NCBI RefSeq assembly: GCF_021401125.1
Contig: NZ_JACBFQ010000018.1
Location: 1 to 42,961, forward strand
Direction: 5' to 3'
DNA from: Xanthobacter sp. NM-59
GTDB taxonomy: Bacteria; Pseudomonadota; Alphaproteobacteria; Rhizobiales; Xanthobacteraceae
DNA length: 42,961 bases
This document shows, piece after piece, positions 32,644 to 40,856 of the stretch. The notes under the pieces are model-generated. The model was not told the origin of the DNA, did no database searches, and was given only the letters and a program-made list of their open reading frames with translations. The position numbers and the translations under genes were made by a program. The first letter of the stretch is position 1, and the number at the start of each line of letters is the position of its first letter.

Positions 32644-33344
32644 TGCGCCAGCCCCTGCAACCATTCGGTCAGCATCTTGCGCGCCGCGTCGCGCAAGGCC
32701 CGGCCGAACCGTTGGGCATCCTCGCGCAAGGCGCGCGGATCGACGCCCGCCGACGCCAGCTCGGCGGCGTGGCCGACCAGCCAGCGTTCGATGCCGGCGC
32801 AGGCGTCCACCTCGGGGTGAAACTGGAGGCCGAGGACGTTCCGGCCGAGCGCGAAGCCTTGCGTCGCACAAAGCGCCGTCGTCGCGAGATTCTCGCCGCC
32901 TTCGGGGATTTGGAAGGCGTCGCCGTGCCAATGTAGCACGGAGATACCTTCCAGATGCCGGAGCGGCCCAACCCGCCCAGCATCGGTCAGGGTCAACTCC
33001 GAAAAGCCGATTTCCTTGATTCCGCTCGGCGCGACCTCCGCGCCGAGCGTCGCCGCGATCTGCTGCGCGCCAAGGCAGATGCCCAGGGTCGGGCGACCCG
33101 CCTCCAAACGCGCTTCTAGAATCTGCCGTTCTTCGGCCAGGAACGGATAGGCGTCTGTCTCATATACCCCCACCGGGCCGCCGAGCACGACGAGCAGGTC
33201 GGCAAGCGGCGGGTCGAGCGTCCAAAGGTCATGCACGCCGAGATCGTAATAGTGAATCCTGTAGCCAGCGGTCGTAAGCACGGCCTCGAAGGTTCCGAGA
33301 TCCTCGAAATGAACATGCCGGATGGCGACTGCCGTTTTCAGCAT
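32640..33344 (-). CDS. class-I glutamine amidotransferase-like protein, copy 2
   Basis: It starts [20 protein letters not shown] at 33344 after AGGGGAG. Triad motifs are [10 protein letters not shown] (Cys), LQFHPEVD (His, Glu) and the usual LGGPVGVYE and HWHGDAF. It is coupled to glyA by ATGA. Length and sequence parallel copy 1. The conserved pairing with a CxxC thioredoxin-like protein and a MocR in both places says these three form a functional unit; what compound receives the ammonia is unknown. Confidence 0.88.
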
Positions 33345-33370
33345 GGCGGGGGCTCCCCTCGACATGGCGG

Positions 33371-33607
33371 TCAGCGCAGCGCCGAAAGATCGGCACCGTG
33401 ATTGATATGATAGACAGCTCCGGCGATGACGAGCGCGGGAACAGACTTCACGCCGGCTCGCTCGGCTTCGTCGATGCGGCCCTTACTCTCGCCAAGGTGG
33501 ACGACCTCGACGTCATAGAGGTTCTTGTCGAGGGCGCCGACAAATCGCGGCTCGGCATCGACGCACACTGAACATCCGGCGTGATAAAACGCTGCTTTCT
33601 CGGCCAT
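33371..33607 (-). CDS. small thioredoxin/glutaredoxin-like CxxC protein
   Basis: The 78-residue product MAEKAAFYHAGCSVCVDAEP has a redox CxxC (GCSVC) after a first beta strand, a central VEVVHLGESKGRIDEAERAG and a cis-Pro-like KSVPALVIAG, so it is a minimal thioredoxin fold. GGAAGGA precedes the ATG. It is the first gene of the PLP/ALA operon, next to the shared regulatory block. A decayed copy exists at 26073. Function in the pathway is unknown: reduction of a partner enzyme or of a thiol intermediate is possible. Confidence 0.75.
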   Translation of the reverse strand: MAEKAAFYHAGCSVCVDAEPRFVGALDKNLYDVEVVHLGESKGRIDEAERAGVKSVPALVIAGAVYHINHGADLSALR

Positions 33608-33673
33608 GCTTCGTTCCTTCCCTCTCGGCCACGGCGCGATTGCGATGACCTGCTTCCCATGCAATAGCTTCTA

Positions 33674-33720
33674 ACTGGCCTATTCAGGAGTGCCGGTTCT
33701 TCAAAAGTGAGTAGGCCGGG
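33674..33720. promoter_or_regulatory. candidate MocR operator, copy 2
   Basis: ACTGGCCTATTCAGGAGTGC then CGGTTCTT, and GTAGGCCGG just before the MocR pseudogene start. It corresponds to 26326-26371. Half-sites CTGGCCTATTC and TGCCGGTTCTT are in direct orientation; GGCCTA and TAGGCC are inverted 29 bases apart. Its form resembles the direct-repeat boxes known for MocR proteins such as TauR and PdxR. Confidence 0.5.
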
Positions 33721-34689
33721 TTGGGAAAACGTGGCGACATCTCGATCGAGTTGAAGGAAGACGGCGGACAGCCGGTTTTCCTCAACCTTGCCACGCCCCT
33801 CATCCGCGAGATCGAGCGCGGTCACCTGAAACCTGGCGATGCCTTGCCGGGCACGCGCGCAATCTCGGGCTTCACCGCAACACGGTCAATGCGGCCTATC
33901 AAGAATTGACCATGCAGGGCTGGCTCGTATCCGAGCCGTCGCGCGGCACATTCGTCGCGCTCGACCTGCCGGACATCGCCTCGGCTCGCGGCAGGAGGCG
34001 CAATTGCATTCCAGCCAAGACCGTGGAGACAGGGAAGAACGCGCCGCCGCCGCTGCGTGTGTCGGACGGCGCACCGGATTGCCGACCGGGAGCCTTCGCT
34101 GAAGGCGGTCTATGTCGCGCCCCGTCGCGGACTGACGATTATCGAAGACGATTACGATCACGAATACCGCTTCGACGGTCGTCCCGTCCTGCCGCTGGCG
34201 GGACGCGCCGAGGCGGAGTTGCCCGTCATCAATGTCGGCTCGCTTTCCAAGCTGCTCGCTCCGGCCGTCCGCGCCGGATATGTGACGGCGCGACCAGGCC
34301 TGCGCGCTCGTATGGCCTATCGCCGCGACGCCATCGACCGGCAGGGCGATCTGCCGCACGAACAGGCGCTCGCGAGTCTGATCGAGGACGGGACGCTGCG
34401 CCGGCACGCTCGTAAGGCCCGCCGCATCTATCAGTCCCGGCGAGACCATCTTGCGGGGGAATTGATCGACAGGCTCGGCGATGAAGTGACTTTCGACGTT
34501 CCCGCTGGTGGCCTTGCCATCTGGCTCAGGCCGCGGGCCGGTCTCAGCGCCGAGACATGAGCGGCCAACACCCACCGCTTGGGTCTGGCGGTAACGCCCG
34601 GTTTGCAGTTCGCGCTCGACGCCGCAAGCGCTCCGGAGGCGTTTCGGATCGGCTACGCCAGCCTCGACGAGCAGAAACGGGCGGCGTGA
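33721..34689 (+). pseudogene. MocR regulator, copy 2, multiply disrupted
   Basis: The start is TTG (GKRGDISIELKEDGGQPVFL). The winged-helix part breaks after PGTRAIS, where about 8 bases are missing; NTVNAAYQELTMQGWLVSEP follows in another frame. After LRVSDGAPD roughly 130 codons are deleted up to LKAVYVAP, and a second deletion removes about 25 codons before LTIIEDDYDHEYRFDGRPVL. SLSKLLAPAVRAGYV with the PLP lysine remains. Finally, Trp of SAETW is TGA (34558-34560), after which THRLGLAVTPGLQFALD runs to the native end. Control of this operon must therefore come from elsewhere, probably from the intact copy at 26372. Confidence 0.85.
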
Positions 34690-34741
34690 CTCACACGAAA
34701 TAGCCTCCGGCAAACCCGGGACAACGGCGCGCTGCTGAAGG

Positions 34742-35431
34742 CTAACGCGCCATCACCGTGACCACCACATGCAAGATGAAGGATGGTCCATAACAGGGAT
34801 TGCCTTCGCTATCCTCGATTCGCCAGATGGATGCCACCGTGCAGCTCTCTTTCGGAGCCGCAAATTCAACGCTAATCCGCACAGGTTGCCCCGGCAGCGT
34901 GTCAGGAATCGCGACTTCTTGATACAGGCTGGTGAGGTGAGCATTCAAAACCACCTGCAAATCGGCCTTACCCGGATCACGGCGGGCTATGACATACTCA
35001 CCATCCACCCGCACCAACCTGCGTCCATGCCACGGCTTCCGGCCGACATTCTGTATCTCCCATATTTTGCGGAAAGACTCGCCGGGGAGAACGATGGCGT
35101 GGTCGGGTGTGGTCACATCCGCATTGAACACGGCGATGTCACTCGGATCTTTCAGGCCTACGGCCCGATTGGTCGGTGCCAGCTGCGCGCCGATCGACGG
35201 CGCACCACCGAGATCCGCGTAGTACCGGAAGAGCAGCAATGGCGAGACCTGGATGGCCTTGGCCAGCTTGACCAATGTGCGTACAGAAGGATCCTGGGAT
35301 GCTCCGCCTGCCAGTCCGTACAGATAGGTTCGGGAGAGCCCGGCTTCCTTGGCGATCGCGGTCATGGATTTGCCGAGCTCGCGACCGCGCCGCGCGATCA
35401 ACGCGCGTAGCGTTTCCCTCTTGGATGTCAT
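34742..35431 (-). CDS. XRE-family regulator with NBR1-Ig-like (FW) domain
   Basis: Residues 1-70 form an XRE helix-turn-helix (SMTAIAKEAGLSRTYLYGLA, then SVRTLVKLAKAIQVSPLLLF). Residues about 100-229 resemble the NBR1 Ig-like domain: DVTTPDHAIVLPGESFRKIW, EIQNVGRKPWHGRRLVRVDG and the later LPGQPVRISVEFAAP with WRIED. In eukaryotic NBR1 this domain binds protein partners; in bacteria it occurs behind DNA-binding domains with unknown ligands. Start at 35431 (MTSKRETLRALIARRG). A palindrome lies 36 bases upstream. It faces the oxygenase/exporter pair. Confidence 0.85.
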   Translation of the reverse strand: MTSKRETLRALIARRGRELGKSMTAIAKEAGLSRTYLYGLAGGASQDPSVRTLVKLAKAIQVSPLLLFRYYADLGGAPSIGAQLAPTNRAVGLKDPSDIAVFNADVTTPDHAIVLPGESFRKIWEIQNVGRKPWHGRRLVRVDGEYVIARRDPGKADLQVVLNAHLTSLYQEVAIPDTLPGQPVRISVEFAAPKESCTVASIWRIEDSEGNPCYGPSFILHVVVTVMAR

Positions 35432-35466
35432 GTCGCTTCCGCTAAACGCTCCGGGAGTCACTGTGC

Positions 35467-35488
35467 ATTGTCCACTAAAAAGGACAAT
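35467..35488. promoter_or_regulatory. 22-bp palindrome upstream of the XRE regulator
   Basis: ATTGTCC (35467-35473), 8-base spacer, GGACAAT (35482-35488): a perfect 7-bp inverted repeat in the divergent intergenic region, 36 bases before the regulator ATG and about 175 before the oxygenase gene. Its size and place fit an operator for the XRE dimer. Confidence 0.65.
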
Positions 35489-35664
35489 CTGAACGCCACA
35501 GTAAACTCATCGACTGCCAGAATTCAATCCATCAGGCAGCCCATCTTCGGTCGAGCGATCGCCAATAAACAAGGTTGCTGCCAGACACGCTCTGCTGCCC
35601 GCAGAAGGTCTAATGGCAGCAACCAGATGGTTGGATCAACAACGCAGCTGAACAGGTCATCCTT

Positions 35665-36483
35665 ATGTCTCACATTCAAAACTGCGCTGAAGCTCTTGCA
35701 CGAACCGGCTTTGGGACGATCCCGATGACGGTGGAAATGAGGAAAAACTATCTCCTTCTGGTTGATGGGTTTTTGGCAGTGACAACAAAAATCAAGGAAA
35801 CCTACAGTTTTTCCGAAGATACCGACGGCTTCCTTCCATTTGGTTCCGAATATGCCCACGTCAGTGACAATCCCGATTTGTGTGAGCGTTTCTGCTACTG
35901 GCACACTCACAGCAACAAACGCCAGGACCACCCCTTCAGCCAAAGTCCATATTTGCGAGCAGCCGCGGCCTATGAAAGTGAAATCACTGGGCTCGCTCAG
36001 CAGATCATCAACGGAATATGCCGTGAATTCGGAGCGCCACCGTTAGCTTCAATCCGTGACAGTTCTTACCTGCAGCTGTGCGTGTACGGCCAGAATCCGT
36101 CGCCCAGTGAACGGCAATTTGCACAGGACCCGCACGAAGACGGTCACCTGCTCACCTTCATCCGCCCCAATCGCGACGGTCTGGTCATCTTGCGGGGGAG
36201 CGCGCTGGAGCCGGTTCGCCTGCTGGAAAACGAATTGGCTGTCCTGTCAGGTTCGTTGCTGACGCAACTGTCGGATTGCGCCATTCCAGCGACCTACCAT
36301 GCCGTTTTGGTGCCGAGCCAGCCCATTCAACGAAGCTCTCTCGTATATTTCGTCAACCCCAGTAGCTCAGATGCGTTTATCGGCTTTCGCCGCAAGAAGC
36401 CGCTCGACCTTTTGGCAACGATGAATGCGCATCACACAGGCTTCGGAAATCGTCCAATTGCGGTCACGTCGAAACCGGCCTGA
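35665..36483 (+). CDS. 2-oxoglutarate/Fe(II)-dependent oxygenase, isopenicillin-N-synthase-like
   Basis: The 272-residue protein has the 2-His-1-carboxylate facial triad: His157-x-Asp159 (DPHEDGHLLTFI) and His212 (ATYHAVLVPS), with Arg223 (PIQRSSLVYFVNP) for the co-substrate carboxylate. SSYLQLCVYGQNP and ELAVLSGSLLTQLSD are typical of the IPNS-like subgroup. Such enzymes hydroxylate, desaturate or cyclise small molecules. The ribosome-binding site is weak. The exporter gene follows after 12 bases. Local base composition is lower in GC than the trb genes. The substrate is unknown; an amino-acid derivative would fit with the exporter. Confidence 0.88.
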   Translation: MSHIQNCAEALARTGFGTIPMTVEMRKNYLLLVDGFLAVTTKIKETYSFSEDTDGFLPFGSEYAHVSDNPDLCERFCYWHTHSNKRQDHPFSQSPYLRAAAAYESEITGLAQQIINGICREFGAPPLASIRDSSYLQLCVYGQNPSPSERQFAQDPHEDGHLLTFIRPNRDGLVILRGSALEPVRLLENELAVLSGSLLTQLSDCAIPATYHAVLVPSQPIQRSSLVYFVNPSSSDAFIGFRRKKPLDLLATMNAHHTGFGNRPIAVTSKPA

Positions 36484-36495
36484 TAAGAGGCAGAA

Positions 36496-37128
36496 ATGGG
36501 TTCATCCGGATATTCTCTGTTCCTCGAAGGTCTGGCGTTGGGCGTAGCGCTGTTTTCCGCCCCCGGCCCCAAAGACACCCTGGTCATCCGCCAGGGTGTC
36601 AGCGGTGGCTCTATATGGAGTGTCGTTGCCATCTGTGTGATTGCGGACGCTATTCTCATTGCCATTGGCGTCGCGGGGGTCGGTACGCTCCTCAAAAACC
36701 AGCGCTATGTTGTATCGATCCTATTGTTGTCCGGCGCGATCTATCTGCTCTGGTTCGGTGGGCAGAGATTGCTTGCCTGCATCCGCAATCAGTCCATGCC
36801 AATTTTCACTGATGCCAACACTGGCAATCAGAGGCACCTGCTGCGGACCGCGTTCATCCTCAGCTTTGTAAATCCTTACGCTTGGCTGGATACGGTCGTG
36901 CTCATCGGCTCGATCGGAGCAGCCAAGCCGATCAATGAGCAGTCAGCGTTTTCAGCAGGCACAATGGCCGCTTCTTTCCTTTGGTTCGTGCTGTTGGCGA
37001 TTGGCAGCAGGAAGTTGAGCGGCCTTTTCAGATCATCGCAGGCTTGGCGTTGGCTCGACGCAGGAATTGCGCTGCTAATGGCATACCTTACCCTGGGGGT
37101 GATGCAAGACTTCATTCGTCTATTGTAA
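36496..37128 (+). CDS. LysE/ArgO-type amino-acid exporter
   Basis: The 210-residue membrane protein has about six hydrophobic segments and the LysE signatures FSAPGPKDTLVIRQG near the N-terminus and SFVNPYAWLDTVVLIGSIGA in the middle. Family members export basic or other amino acids across the inner membrane. GAGG lies before the ATG, 12 bases after the oxygenase stop, so both genes form one transcription unit. It presumably exports the substrate or product of the oxygenase. Confidence 0.88.
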   Translation: MGSSGYSLFLEGLALGVALFSAPGPKDTLVIRQGVSGGSIWSVVAICVIADAILIAIGVAGVGTLLKNQRYVVSILLLSGAIYLLWFGGQRLLACIRNQSMPIFTDANTGNQRHLLRTAFILSFVNPYAWLDTVVLIGSIGAAKPINEQSAFSAGTMAASFLWFVLLAIGSRKLSGLFRSSQAWRWLDAGIALLMAYLTLGVMQDFIRLL

Positions 37129-37140
37129 AAATTATCGATG

Positions 37141-37169
37141 ACCAGTCCAGACAAATGATATGGACTGGT
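37141..37169. promoter_or_regulatory. 29-bp inverted repeat after the exporter gene
   Basis: ACCAGTCCA (37141-37149) and TGGACTGGT (37161-37169) are perfect 9-bp arms around an 11-base AT-rich spacer. It lies 12 bases after the exporter stop and 250 bases before lysR. No T-run follows, so a protein-binding site is likelier than a simple terminator. Confidence 0.5.
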
Positions 37170-37419
37170 GAAATCTGTGAAAATCGTGCAGAGGACAAGG
37201 GCGTGCCCGCGAGCGGGCCGGCCGCCGGCACATGAAATGCGTGTTGTACTGGTGAAAAGCCTGAAGGAGTCCAACGGGGGGCTACGACACGGTTGTTGCG
37301 ACTACTCCGGCGGCGAAAGCGACCCAGCAGTTCTCGCAGAACGATTTCCCATTGATGAGATCGTTCACATGGTGAAGGCATTCCACTGTAAGGTTGTTCG
37401 GCTTTCGTGAGGAACGAGT
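37170..37419. other. upstream region of the LysR gene
   Basis: About 250 bases with no protein-like frame. A GC-rich segment at 37200-37230 can fold with GTGCC/GGCAC arms. The lysR promoter should be here but I cannot point to clear boxes. Confidence 0.4.
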
Positions 37420-38337
37420 GTGCCACTTCAGCTTCGTGACATGAGATGGGTCCTTACGGTTTCTAGATCTCGCAGCCTGAGGCAGGCGGCTCAAGTGCTC
37501 AATGTGCAGGAATCGAGCCTCAGCCGACGCCTGAAAGATCTCGAATACCGGCTCGGCGTTGAGCTGTTCGAGAGGAGCGCTAACGGGACGAGTCTCACAG
37601 CAGCAGGTGAAGCATTCATCCCTGCCGCGCAACGTATCGTGGCCGAGATGGAGGCCGCTTTCACGCGGATGAAAGCGCGAGGACGCGGCGAGAGCGGCGA
37701 TCTCATCGTCGGTATCTGCGTGGCGTTTCCGGCACTCAATCTGCGTGAAATACTTGCGGAGTATCGCCGTCAGCACGATGGTATCGAAGTTCATAGCATT
37801 GACGGATCGCGATCTCGCCTGTTCGCTGATCTGGCGTCAGGGAACATTGACGTCTTCTTTGCAGCAGGCATGTACTCAACGTGGAGCGACGGATCAAAGT
37901 CCCTTTGGAGCGAGCACCTAGTGGTCGCTCTTCCAGCGGACCACATTCTGTGCTCGAGCTCCTTTATTCGTTGGCGGGATCTTGTTGGTGCTCGCATACT
38001 GGTCAACCGGCGAGACCCGGGGCCTGAATATGAAGCGATGCTGCGGGCGCGACTCGGCGATCGCAGTGGTTGTACCTTCATTAGTCATGAGGTTTGCCCG
38101 GACCGCCTCTTGGGCTTAGTTGCTGCAGGGCTCGGTTTGACGCTGGTCTCGGAAGGCGCCGCCCGGCTCAATGTCTCCGGGGTCGAGTATCGAGAGCTGA
38201 ATGATGACGACGGTCCACTCAGCCTCGGGATCGCGGTCTATTGGAAAGAGACCAATCGAAATCCTGCACTACGCTCTTTTCTCAAGCTGTTGCGCAAGCG
38301 CTATTCCGATACGGATTCTGTCTTAGCGTCGGACTGA
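37420..38337 (+). CDS. LysR-type transcriptional regulator beside the trb cluster
   Basis: The N-terminal winged helix is clear (RSRSLRQAAQVLNVQESSLS, then RRLKDLEYRLGVELFERSAN), followed by a periplasmic-binding-like sensor domain of normal length (305 residues total). GTG start with GAGGAA seven bases upstream. A LysR gene at the end of trb operons with a DUF2274 gene is a usual arrangement in alphaproteobacterial conjugative elements, so it probably belongs to the transfer module rather than to the exporter. Its 3' end overlaps the convergent DUF2274 gene by 37 bases. Confidence 0.9.
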   Translation: MPLQLRDMRWVLTVSRSRSLRQAAQVLNVQESSLSRRLKDLEYRLGVELFERSANGTSLTAAGEAFIPAAQRIVAEMEAAFTRMKARGRGESGDLIVGICVAFPALNLREILAEYRRQHDGIEVHSIDGSRSRLFADLASGNIDVFFAAGMYSTWSDGSKSLWSEHLVVALPADHILCSSSFIRWRDLVGARILVNRRDPGPEYEAMLRARLGDRSGCTFISHEVCPDRLLGLVAAGLGLTLVSEGAARLNVSGVEYRELNDDDGPLSLGIAVYWKETNRNPALRSFLKLLRKRYSDTDSVLASD

Positions 38338-38558
38338 GCGATTTGGCAACGCTTGGCTTTGGCGAAGCCACGGTCGGAGGCGATGAAACGCTCCAACATC
38401 GGCGCGATCAAGCGGGTGGGGTCGGCGCTGGCGCTTCCCGTTTCTCCGCTCAGCATCTGCGCATAGGCGACAAGATCTCGATGAAGCTTCGCCGGCAGCT
38501 CCAGCGTCACCTTCACCGGCTTGTCGTCGAAAATCTCTGCGAGCTTCAGCTTCGGCAT
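38301..38558 (-). CDS. DUF2274 domain protein, last gene of the trb operon
   Basis: The 85-residue protein (MPKLKLAEIFDDKPVKVTLE, then LPAKLHRDLVAYAQMLSGET, PTRLIAPMLERFIASDRGFA) is DUF2274, which regularly follows trbI. The ribbon-helix-helix-like pattern suggests a small DNA-binding protein, perhaps a regulator. GGAGG lies before ATG 38558, one base after the trbI stop. The C-terminal tail (RCQIAQSDAKTESVSE) overlaps the convergent lysR and may be altered by the cargo insertion. Confidence 0.85.
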   Translation of the reverse strand: MPKLKLAEIFDDKPVKVTLELPAKLHRDLVAYAQMLSGETGSASADPTRLIAPMLERFIASDRGFAKAKRCQIAQSDAKTESVSE

Positions 38559-38559
38559 G

Positions 38560-39807
38560 TCAGCCTCCATAGGGTTCAAGAACGAGATCGTGCGTGACGA
38601 TCACGCGGACCGGAAACCCCGGTCGGATGGTCAGCGTCGGCGCGATGTTGAGCTGGCGCTGGACGATCTGACGGCCGGTCTGGCTGATGCTGTCGGAGGC
38701 GCCTTCCTTCAGAGCGCTGACGAGATCGCTGTCGCTACCGGACGAGCCCGCGCTCGCCCCAACACTCAGGATGGTGGAGAGCACCGCGGCCTTGAACAGC
38801 TCGCCCCAGTGATAGTCGACCCCATCCTCGAGCCCGGCATAGCCCTCGGCGTCAGCTCCGGGCTGACGCTCCAGCACGATGGAGCGGCCATTGGGGAAGA
38901 TCAGCCGGTTCCAGACGAGCAGCACCCGGCGCTGTCCGAAGCCGACGCCATTGTCGTACTGCCCAATGATGCGGGTGCCTTGAGGGATCAGGAGGATCCG
39001 TCCGGTCGGGCTGTCATGGACATTCTCGGTGACCTGGGCCGTGATCTGCCCCGGCAGGTCAGAACGAATTCCGGTGATCAGCGCCGCGGGAATGACGGCG
39101 CCCGCCTGCAAGATGGCGGCAGAGGCCGGAGCCACCACACGGTCTGGCGATACCGTGCGTCGGTCCACTGCCTGATTGAGGAAGGCGAGCTGGCGTTCTT
39201 GGGCTTTTGGTGTCGCCCCGTGGGGGGCAAGACCAAGAGACGTGAGGTCCGGGGCAGGTGTCGCAGCTGGCACCGAAGTGACGCTTGCCTGTTGCGCCAC
39301 AATCGGGCTCGCCGGCCGCGTATTGGTCTGGGCAAACAGCCGCCCGGTCCGCGCCGCCTCGCTTTCCTGCTGCTGGCGCTGTTCATCGGGACTGAGGGCA
39401 GCATTAGGCATGCCGCTCATTGTTGGCACCGGCGGTTGTGTTGTGGTCTGTGCATTCAGGATGGGCCGGCCGAGGTCGCCCGGCAGCGGCGGCCCCAACT
39501 TGGGGATGCCGGTGTAGTCCTTGGGCAGCTCGGCGAGCCCGTCCGGCGTCGCCTTGACGTCGGTGGCATAGAGTTCCTGGTTCGGCCCGTGATCCTTCCG
39601 CGCCTGGAGGGCGTAGATCAGCGCTCCGCCGATCCCGAGGCCGGCGACGAGCCCCAGGCCGGCCAGAACCTTACGTGACAGGCGGGTTACCCGCGGCGAC
39701 TCCGGCCGCAGCCGCATGGCTGCCGCAGCCTCCCCCATCAGGGACCGAGCACCGTCGTCGCCGTCGGGTCCCGGTCCTTGCTCCTTCCCGGGGTCAATGC
39801 CGCTCAT
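38560..39807 (-). CDS. trbI: conjugal transfer protein TrbI
   Basis: TrbI is the VirB10-like protein that spans both membranes in the mating channel. The 415-residue product has a short cytosolic start, one membrane segment (LAGLGLVAGLGIGGALIYAL), a Pro-rich periplasmic linker and the conserved C-terminal beta-barrel: PAALITGIRSDLPGQITAQV, LIPQGTRIIGQYDNGVGFGQ, LVWNRLIFPNGRSIVLE, RQPGADAEGYAGLEDGVDYH, IRPGFPVRVIVTHDLVLEPY. Start and end overlap trbG and nearly touch the DUF2274 gene. Confidence 0.95.
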   Translation of the reverse strand: MSGIDPGKEQGPGPDGDDGARSLMGEAAAAMRLRPESPRVTRLSRKVLAGLGLVAGLGIGGALIYALQARKDHGPNQELYATDVKATPDGLAELPKDYTGIPKLGPPLPGDLGRPILNAQTTTQPPVPTMSGMPNAALSPDEQRQQQESEAARTGRLFAQTNTRPASPIVAQQASVTSVPAATPAPDLTSLGLAPHGATPKAQERQLAFLNQAVDRRTVSPDRVVAPASAAILQAGAVIPAALITGIRSDLPGQITAQVTENVHDSPTGRILLIPQGTRIIGQYDNGVGFGQRRVLLVWNRLIFPNGRSIVLERQPGADAEGYAGLEDGVDYHWGELFKAAVLSTILSVGASAGSSGSDSDLVSALKEGASDSISQTGRQIVQRQLNIAPTLTIRPGFPVRVIVTHDLVLEPYGG

Positions 39808-40856
39808 ATGACCGGCCTCCCGTCGGTGCGGGAGATGCGCACGCGCTTCTGGTCTTTATCGGCGCCGAACCGCAACTCGGCCGCGGCGAAGAGCCGATCC
39901 ACGATCATGTAATTGCCGCGCACGCGATAGTTCACGAGCTCAGAAGTGTCGCCCTCAGGGCCCACCACGAAGAGCGGCGGCATCTCGCCCTGACCGATGC
40001 CGCGTGGAAACTCGATGAACACCTGCTGGCCGTCGTCGAAGGCCCGCAGCGGCCGCCAGGGTGCCCGGTCGCCCGAGACCTCGTAGCGGAAGTTCACCCG
40101 CGTGAGATCGATGCCTTTGGCGACCGGCTGCGCCACCTGAGCCTCGGCATTCTGACGCCGCAGGGCGATGAGCTGGTCCTGCGGATATTGCCAGGAAACC
40201 GAGGCCATGTAGGTCTTCTCGGTGGAGCGCAACTCCATGTGATAGGTACGCAGATTGGTGTTGATGACGAGATTGGTGGTGAGGTCCGGCCGGGTGGGCT
40301 TCACCAGGATGTGGACCTGCTCGGAAGCCCCTGTCCCGCTCTCGGTGTCGCCGATGATCCAGCGCACCGTGTCACCGGCGGCCACCGGCCCCGAACCCAC
40401 CAGTTGCTCACCAGGCTGGAGCGCGATGTCGGTGACCTGCCCTGGCGCCGCATAGACTTGGTAGAGCGCGCCTTCCACGAAGGGATAGACCTGCATGGAA
40501 TTGATGAAGCCGTTGCGCACCGGCTGAACGCGGGCAGCCGCATTGGCCTGCTTGACACGCGCCTTCGGATCGGCCGGCTCGGGCTCCGCCTTCCCGTTCT
40601 TGCCCACGGGCTTCAGCTGACCCGGCAGAGGCAAGGGCTTCGGCAGCTCCACGATCCGCACCGGACCCGCCGGCTCAGCCTTGAAGACGGCGGGCGGGGC
40701 ATCATCATAGGCGATCTCCGGCGGCTTCTGGAATGTGGCACAGCCGGCAAGCGCGGACGTGCAAAGCAGCAGAAACGGCAAGCCGGACTTACGGAAATCC
40801 GGAATGGAGAGGACACGGGAAGCCGGCCTCCCGGAAGTGCGGATGGCAGGCGTCAT
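39804..40856 (-). CDS. trbG: conjugal transfer protein TrbG
   Basis: TrbG is the VirB9-like component of the outer-membrane core complex. The 350-residue product has a lipoprotein signal with lipobox LAGC (PFLLLCTSALAGCATFQ), a Pro-rich segment, and the VirB9 pattern (NGFINSMQVYPFVEGALYQV, GQVTDIALQPGEQLVGSGPV, NLVINTNLRTYHMELRSTEK, NYRVRGNYMIVDRLFAAAEL). It is coupled to its neighbours by ATGA overlaps. Confidence 0.95.
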   Translation of the reverse strand: MTPAIRTSGRPASRVLSIPDFRKSGLPFLLLCTSALAGCATFQKPPEIAYDDAPPAVFKAEPAGPVRIVELPKPLPLPGQLKPVGKNGKAEPEPADPKARVKQANAAARVQPVRNGFINSMQVYPFVEGALYQVYAAPGQVTDIALQPGEQLVGSGPVAAGDTVRWIIGDTESGTGASEQVHILVKPTRPDLTTNLVINTNLRTYHMELRSTEKTYMASVSWQYPQDQLIALRRQNAEAQVAQPVAKGIDLTRVNFRYEVSGDRAPWRPLRAFDDGQQVFIEFPRGIGQGEMPPLFVVGPEGDTSELVNYRVRGNYMIVDRLFAAAELRFGADKDQKRVRISRTDGRPVI

